This document shows, in pieces, positions 6,438 to 9,038 of a stretch of 9,038 nucleotides of DNA; within the stretch, counting starts at the first letter, position 1, and every line of letters starts with the position of its first letter. Location: NCBI GenBank assembly GCA_016183145.1, contig JACPFE010000326.1, positions 1 through 9,038 on the forward strand. Reading direction: 5' to 3'. Both the position numbers and the translations under genes were made by a program. Under the pieces are notes generated by a model. That model was not told the DNA's origin, ran no database searches, and saw only the letters and a program-made list of their open reading frames with translations. The stretch is from Deltaproteobacteria bacterium (lineage in GTDB: Bacteria > Desulfobacterota > Binatia > UBA9968).

Positions 6438-6558
6438 GACGACTAAGGCCGTCGTGTATAGAGTACAAACAGCGTGAGACACTACGCTAGAAGTTGCCCT
6501 CGACGCTTTTGTTATGGTACGTGTTGAGCAAATGATCACACCATAAACCAGCTAAACC

Positions 6559-6575
6559 GGAGGAAGACGAAAGTG
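6559..6575 (+). promoter_or_regulatory. Ribosome site that selects a GTG start
   Basis: GGAGGA at 6559-6564 lies 8 bases before GTG at 6573-6575. No ATG in frame gives a full N-terminus with the conserved DADGH motif, so this site decides the start. Confidence 0.8.
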
Positions 6576-7775
6576 GAAAATTTCGATAATGTATTGGTCA
6601 TCGACGCCGACGGCCATGTCTATGAAGGCAACGTCGACCTAACTCCCCGCATGCCGGAAAAGTGGCGCTCTCAGGCGCCGATCCGGCTGAAAGACAACGA
6701 GGGCAATTCGCGAATTCTGCTCGAAGGACGCCTTTGGTCCGCGTCGCAAGGGCTCGCCCCGGGAGTCTCGGGCCCGATGACGGAAAAGGCTCGGGGTTAT
6801 CGCCCCGGCATGGTCGATCCGGGTACGCGGCTAAAAGACATGGATCAGGAAGGTATCGATGTCGCGATTCTCTTCGGCACCCAGATCGCGCTGACGGTCA
6901 ACGGCCTGATGAACAAGGAATTGGCGGCCGTGCTCTGCCATGCGGTCAACGATTGGCTGATCGAGTATTGCTCTGCCGACAAGAAACGCCTGCTCGCCGT
7001 CGGCTTGATTCCCTGCCAGGACCCGCCCGCGGCGGTCAAAGAATTGGAATTCCTCGCCAAGGCCGGCGCGGTCACGGCGATGCTGCCGACCAACGTCTAC
7101 GGCCTCAATAATATGGGCGACCGCATGTTCGATCCGATTTACGATTGCGCGCAGTCGCTGGGCATGCCGCTCAGCGTTCACCCCCAAACGGGCCACGACG
7201 GCGTGCTCGGCGTATCCGGCGTCATGGGCGCCGGCAGCGAGCGTCTTCGCAAGTACGCCTACGTCCACATGACCGCCTTTCCGTTCGAATTGATGATTGC
7301 CATGATGCACATGATCGGCGAGGGCGTCTTCGACCGCTATCCGAAACTGCGCGTCGGCTTCATGGAAGGCGGCGCCGGCTGGCTGCCTTTCTGGGCCGAG
7401 CGCTTCGACGAGCATATCGAAAAACTCGCGCCGCAGATGCCGGATTTGAAACGCCGGCCCAGCGAGATTATCCGAGGCGAACAGATTTCGCTGACCTGCG
7501 AGTCCGAAGAGACGGGGCTCGACCGCGTCTTTGCCGCCAACGGCGAGAACACCGTCATGTACGCCTCGGACTACTGCCACTGGGATTGTCATTTCCCCTA
7601 CTCGGTGAAAGATATCATCGACGGCAAGGATCTCTCCTTCGCTCAAAAAGAGCAACTCCTCAATCGCAACGCCATCGATTTCTTCAAGCTGAAAAACCTG
7701 CCTCAGCCGAGCGCGCTAAAGATCGCGAGCCGGAGCTGGGAAAACAGCAGTCAACAAAAAGCCGCCAACGCGTAA
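6573..7775 (+). CDS. Amidohydrolase family 2 (ACMSD-like) metal hydrolase/decarboxylase
   Basis: A 400-residue TIM-barrel metal-dependent hydrolase of the amidohydrolase_2 group, whose members include aminocarboxymuconate semialdehyde decarboxylase and related aromatic-acid decarboxylases and hydrolases. The N-terminal metal motif is D11-x-D13-x-H15 (IDADGHVYE), the variant common in the environmental branch, instead of HxH. Other expected active-site residues are H203 in SVHPQTGH, H232 in YVHMTAFP, E265 in FMEGGAGWLPFW, and D333 in YASDYCHWD. The length fits the branch. The real substrate is unknown; cleavage of a ring carboxylate or a C-C/C-N bond is plausible. GTG start with a strong ribosome site. 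It is divergent from the F420 operon and followed 11 bp later by a substrate-binding protein gene, so the pair probably serves uptake and use of one small organic compound (inference). The C-terminal tail after about 375 is Ser/Ala/Lys-rich and variable. Confidence 0.85.
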   Translation: MENFDNVLVIDADGHVYEGNVDLTPRMPEKWRSQAPIRLKDNEGNSRILLEGRLWSASQGLAPGVSGPMTEKARGYRPGMVDPGTRLKDMDQEGIDVAILFGTQIALTVNGLMNKELAAVLCHAVNDWLIEYCSADKKRLLAVGLIPCQDPPAAVKELEFLAKAGAVTAMLPTNVYGLNNMGDRMFDPIYDCAQSLGMPLSVHPQTGHDGVLGVSGVMGAGSERLRKYAYVHMTAFPFELMIAMMHMIGEGVFDRYPKLRVGFMEGGAGWLPFWAERFDEHIEKLAPQMPDLKRRPSEIIRGEQISLTCESEETGLDRVFAANGENTVMYASDYCHWDCHFPYSVKDIIDGKDLSFAQKEQLLNRNAIDFFKLKNLPQPSALKIASRSWENSSQQKAANA

Positions 7776-7789
7776 GGAGAATCCATATG
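7773..7789 (+). promoter_or_regulatory. Ribosome site fused to amidohydrolase stop
   Basis: The amidohydrolase stop TAA merges with the Shine-Dalgarno core, reading taaggag, and the ATG at 7787 follows after 7 bases. It is the same stop-plus-site arrangement as at 1125-1138 and implies coupled translation. It fixes the start of the next gene, which has no other in-frame ATG, GTG or TTG before the mature protein. Confidence 0.8.
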
Positions 7790-8872
7790 CAACAAGGAGA
7801 GTGTCGGCCGCATGCATTCAGCCACCGACTTGCGTTTCTCTTTCTTTTCCCCTTCTCTCTTACCCTCGCCATTCGATCTCTTACCCTCTCCCGACCTGGG
7901 AGAGGGAAGGGTGAGGGTCGACGAACGCCGGCATCTGCGCTGATCAATTTACTTTTCGCTCTGCTCTTTTTCGCACCCACTAACACCCAGGGCGCGGAAA
8001 GCTTGCAGAAGATCCGGGTTGGCTTTCCCTCCCTGGCCTTCTCTTACCTGCCCTATTACGTCGCCCAAGGAAAAGGCTTTCTAAAAAAACACAACCTGGA
8101 AGCCGAGTATATCCAGATGCGCACGACGATTCAGCCGCAGGCGACGCTCAACGGCAATATCAATTTCTTCCCGTCCGTGTCCACCGGCATGTCGGCGGCC
8201 GTCGCCGGTCTTCCTCTCGTCATCGTCCTCAATTTCTGTGACGGCACACCGTGGATCCTCGTCACCCACAAAGACATCAACAAACCGCAGGACCTGATCG
8301 GCAAGACCGTCGCTGTCTCCGGGTTGCGAACCTCGCCGCATCTTTTCTTGCAAGCGGCATTGAAGAAATGGGAAATCTCTGAGAAAGACGTATCGATCAT
8401 CAGCACCGGCGGCACGTCGGACAGTTTTCTCGCGCTTACGACCAACCGCGTCGCGGGCACGGTTTTGACGCCGCCCTTCGACGACAAGGCGGTTTCTTTG
8501 GGCTACAAGAAATTTATGTTTCTCGGCGATCTCGCCGACATTCCGTACGTCGGCGTGGTAACGTCCCAAGCGGAGATCAAGAACAACCGCGAAACCATTC
8601 GCCGCACCCTTGCGGCGCTCATGGAGTCGGTTGGCTGGATTCGCGCCAATCGCGACGAGAGCGCCAAGATGATCGCAAGCAAGTTCAGGGTGAACCAGAC
8701 CGAGGCGGAACAGACCTACGCGACCCTGGTGAAAATCCTGAACAAGGACGGCCGGCTTAACCCCAAGATTGCTCGCGGTTACGTCGAGCTTTTGCGCCAA
8801 GACCGGCCCATACCCGCTGACTTCGATCCGCAGAAAATCTTCGACTATTCCATGCTGCCGAGCGCGCGTTGA
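7787..8872 (+). CDS. NMT1/THI5-like ABC transporter substrate-binding protein
   Basis: A 361-residue periplasmic binding protein of the SsuA/TauA/NMT1 group, which deliver sulfonates, pyrimidine precursors or aromatic and other small organic acids to an ABC importer. The mature part starts near A70 (after NTQG) and shows the family pattern: IRVGFPSLAFSYLPYYVAQG close to the N-terminus, then KGFLKKHNLEAEY, GNINFFPSVSTGMSAAVAG, LVIVLNF, the DLIGKTVAVSGL hinge region and the TLTPPFDDKA-like stretch. No permease or ATPase gene is in the window, so the transporter partners are unknown. The N-terminus is odd: it has two hydrophobic stretches (about 15-32 and 49-64) separated by an Arg/Gly-rich segment encoded by a hairpin repeat, giving an unusually long signal region. 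The start at 7787 has a strong ribosome site and no in-frame alternative. Ligand not assignable; probably linked to the amidohydrolase substrate. Confidence 0.87.
   Translation: MQQGECRPHAFSHRLAFLFLFPFSLTLAIRSLTLSRPGRGKGEGRRTPASALINLLFALLFFAPTNTQGAESLQKIRVGFPSLAFSYLPYYVAQGKGFLKKHNLEAEYIQMRTTIQPQATLNGNINFFPSVSTGMSAAVAGLPLVIVLNFCDGTPWILVTHKDINKPQDLIGKTVAVSGLRTSPHLFLQAALKKWEISEKDVSIISTGGTSDSFLALTTNRVAGTVLTPPFDDKAVSLGYKKFMFLGDLADIPYVGVVTSQAEIKNNRETIRRTLAALMESVGWIRANRDESAKMIASKFRVNQTEAEQTYATLVKILNKDGRLNPKIARGYVELLRQDRPIPADFDPQKIFDYSMLPSAR
7835..7861 (+). repeat. 27-base pure pyrimidine tract in coding sequence
   Basis: Every base from 7835 to 7861 is C or T. It encodes the first hydrophobic stretch (Phe/Leu-rich) of the signal region and runs into the hairpin repeat, with ctcttaccctc appearing twice (about 7857 and 7879). 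It appears to be part of the same repeat-derived insert. Confidence 0.55.
7884..7906. repeat. Hairpin repeat inside signal-peptide coding region
   Basis: Arms ccctctccc (7884-7892) and gggagaggg (7898-7906) are exact reverse complements around gacct, followed by aagggtgaggg. This composition is a familiar interspersed hairpin type in GC-rich proteobacteria-like genomes (recognition from memory). It is read in frame as part of TLSRPGRGKGEG. Confidence 0.7.
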
Positions 8873-8879
8873 TATACCG

Positions 8880-9023
8880 ATGTTTCGCAAGGAAAATTAC
8901 GGCATCGTTTTTCCCGACAAGAGTCCGCTGCGCAAGCGGGTCAACGAAGCGTTGCTGAAACTCAGGGAAAACGGCGCCTACGATCAGCTTTACAAGAAAT
9001 GGTTCGGCGGCAACGGATCGTAA
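8880..9023 (+). pseudogene. C-terminal remnant of family 3 solute-binding protein
   Basis: A 47-residue open stretch from ATG 8880 whose translation (YGIVFPDKSPLRKRVNEALL, then LRENGAYDQLYKKWFG at the end) matches the closing helices of SBP_bac_3 amino-acid-type or ionotropic-receptor-like binding proteins. The rest of that protein is missing: upstream in the same frame lies only the shadow of the preceding gene. There is no ribosome site before the ATG. It is therefore most likely the 3' scar of a lost or recombined binding-protein gene joined just 8 bp after the NMT1-like gene's stop. A very short expressed protein cannot be excluded. The family call for the fragment is by eye only. Confidence 0.6.
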
Positions 9024-9038
9024 ATCGGGTCTAGAGGG

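Larger units (their letters stand above)
6314..6490. mobile_element. MITE-like nested inverted-repeat element, no transposase
   Basis: The outer ends are a 14-bp inverted repeat matching at 12 of 14 positions (ctagtgtcgtgtct at 6314-6327; its imperfect reverse complement at 6477-6490). Both ends carry TA next to the outermost base, as in elements that insert at TA. Nested inside is a second 9-bp perfect inverted repeat (cgtcattcc at 6352-6360, ggaatgacg at 6433-6441) that contains two hairpins. It has no coding capacity, so it would need a transposase supplied elsewhere. The structure is visible; naming it a MITE, possibly of the IS630/Tc1 type, is inference. Confidence 0.6.
6299..6572. other. 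Divergent intergenic region, F420 operon and amidohydrolase
   Basis: The 274-bp spacer must hold promoters for both the cofG operon (minus) and the amidohydrolase (plus). Most of it (6314-6490) is a repeat element. The unique part on the right, 6491-6558, contains a perfect 7-bp-arm inverted repeat (ttatggt at 6512-6518, accataa at 6540-6546) and a poor sigma-70-like pair (TTGTTA at 6509, AATGAT at 6531). No clear promoter could be fixed for the cofG side, where only 15 bp separate the repeat from the annotated ATG. Confidence 0.5.

Noticed and set aside
6509..6536. Sigma-70 promoter TTGTTA, 16 bases, AATGAT for the amidohydrolase
   Set aside because: Each box matches the consensus at only four of six positions, and similar matches are expected by chance, so it is not listed as a promoter.
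6831..7655. Minus-strand open frame of 274 codons opposite the amidohydrolase
   Set aside because: Antisense shadow; the plus strand has the conserved metal-site motifs.
7145..7786. Extension of the binding-protein frame upstream into the amidohydrolase gene (575 codons in all)
   Set aside because: The upstream part is an Arg-rich shadow of the amidohydrolase. The ATG at 7787 has a strong ribosome site and begins the export signal.

Overview
The window is GC-rich, densely packed bacterial DNA. It carries a complete-looking stand-alone F420 gene cluster, an ECF sigma/anti-sigma pair with a transmembrane anti-sigma factor, secreted proteins with signal peptides, and many short interspersed palindromes. 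This combination suggests an uncultured soil or sediment bacterium of the Binatota, Tectomicrobia, Rokubacteria or 'deltaproteobacterial' kind. That placement is inference from gene content and repeat style; there is no rRNA or other marker gene in the window.

There are three gene blocks. (1) Positions 191-1717, minus strand: ECF sigma factor, then zinc-finger transmembrane anti-sigma factor, then a small secreted DUF3106-like protein. This looks like an envelope-stress or signal-responsive regulon head. (2) Positions 1957-6298, minus strand: cofG, cofD, cofC, cofE and npdG in one tight operon with two ATGA stop/start overlaps. Together they cover the deazaflavin radical-SAM step (one of the two FO synthase halves), the phospho-acid activation and transfer, the glutamyl ligation, and an NADPH:F420 oxidoreductase that uses the finished cofactor. 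cofH, the other half of FO synthase, is not in the window. (3) Positions 6573-8872, plus strand, divergent from the F420 operon: an ACMSD-type metal-dependent amidohydrolase followed immediately by an NMT1/THI5-like ABC substrate-binding protein. A short C-terminal remnant of a different solute-binding protein family follows at 8880-9023.

The spaces between genes, and two gene ends, are full of short repeats. These are a palindrome-plus-8-bp-tandem stretch at 1-60, a perfect 14-bp-arm palindrome at 1868-1896, a degenerate 8-bp tandem at 5037-5068 that codes for the CofG C-terminus, a 177-bp MITE-like nested inverted repeat at 6314-6490, and a hairpin repeat at 7884-7906 that lies inside the signal-peptide region of the substrate-binding protein. 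No tRNA, rRNA, CRISPR array or transposase gene was seen. I do not see a wholly new multi-gene system. The most unusual content is the way repeats have become part of coding sequence and promoter regions, and the F420 operon that lacks cofH and an FbiB-type reductase domain.
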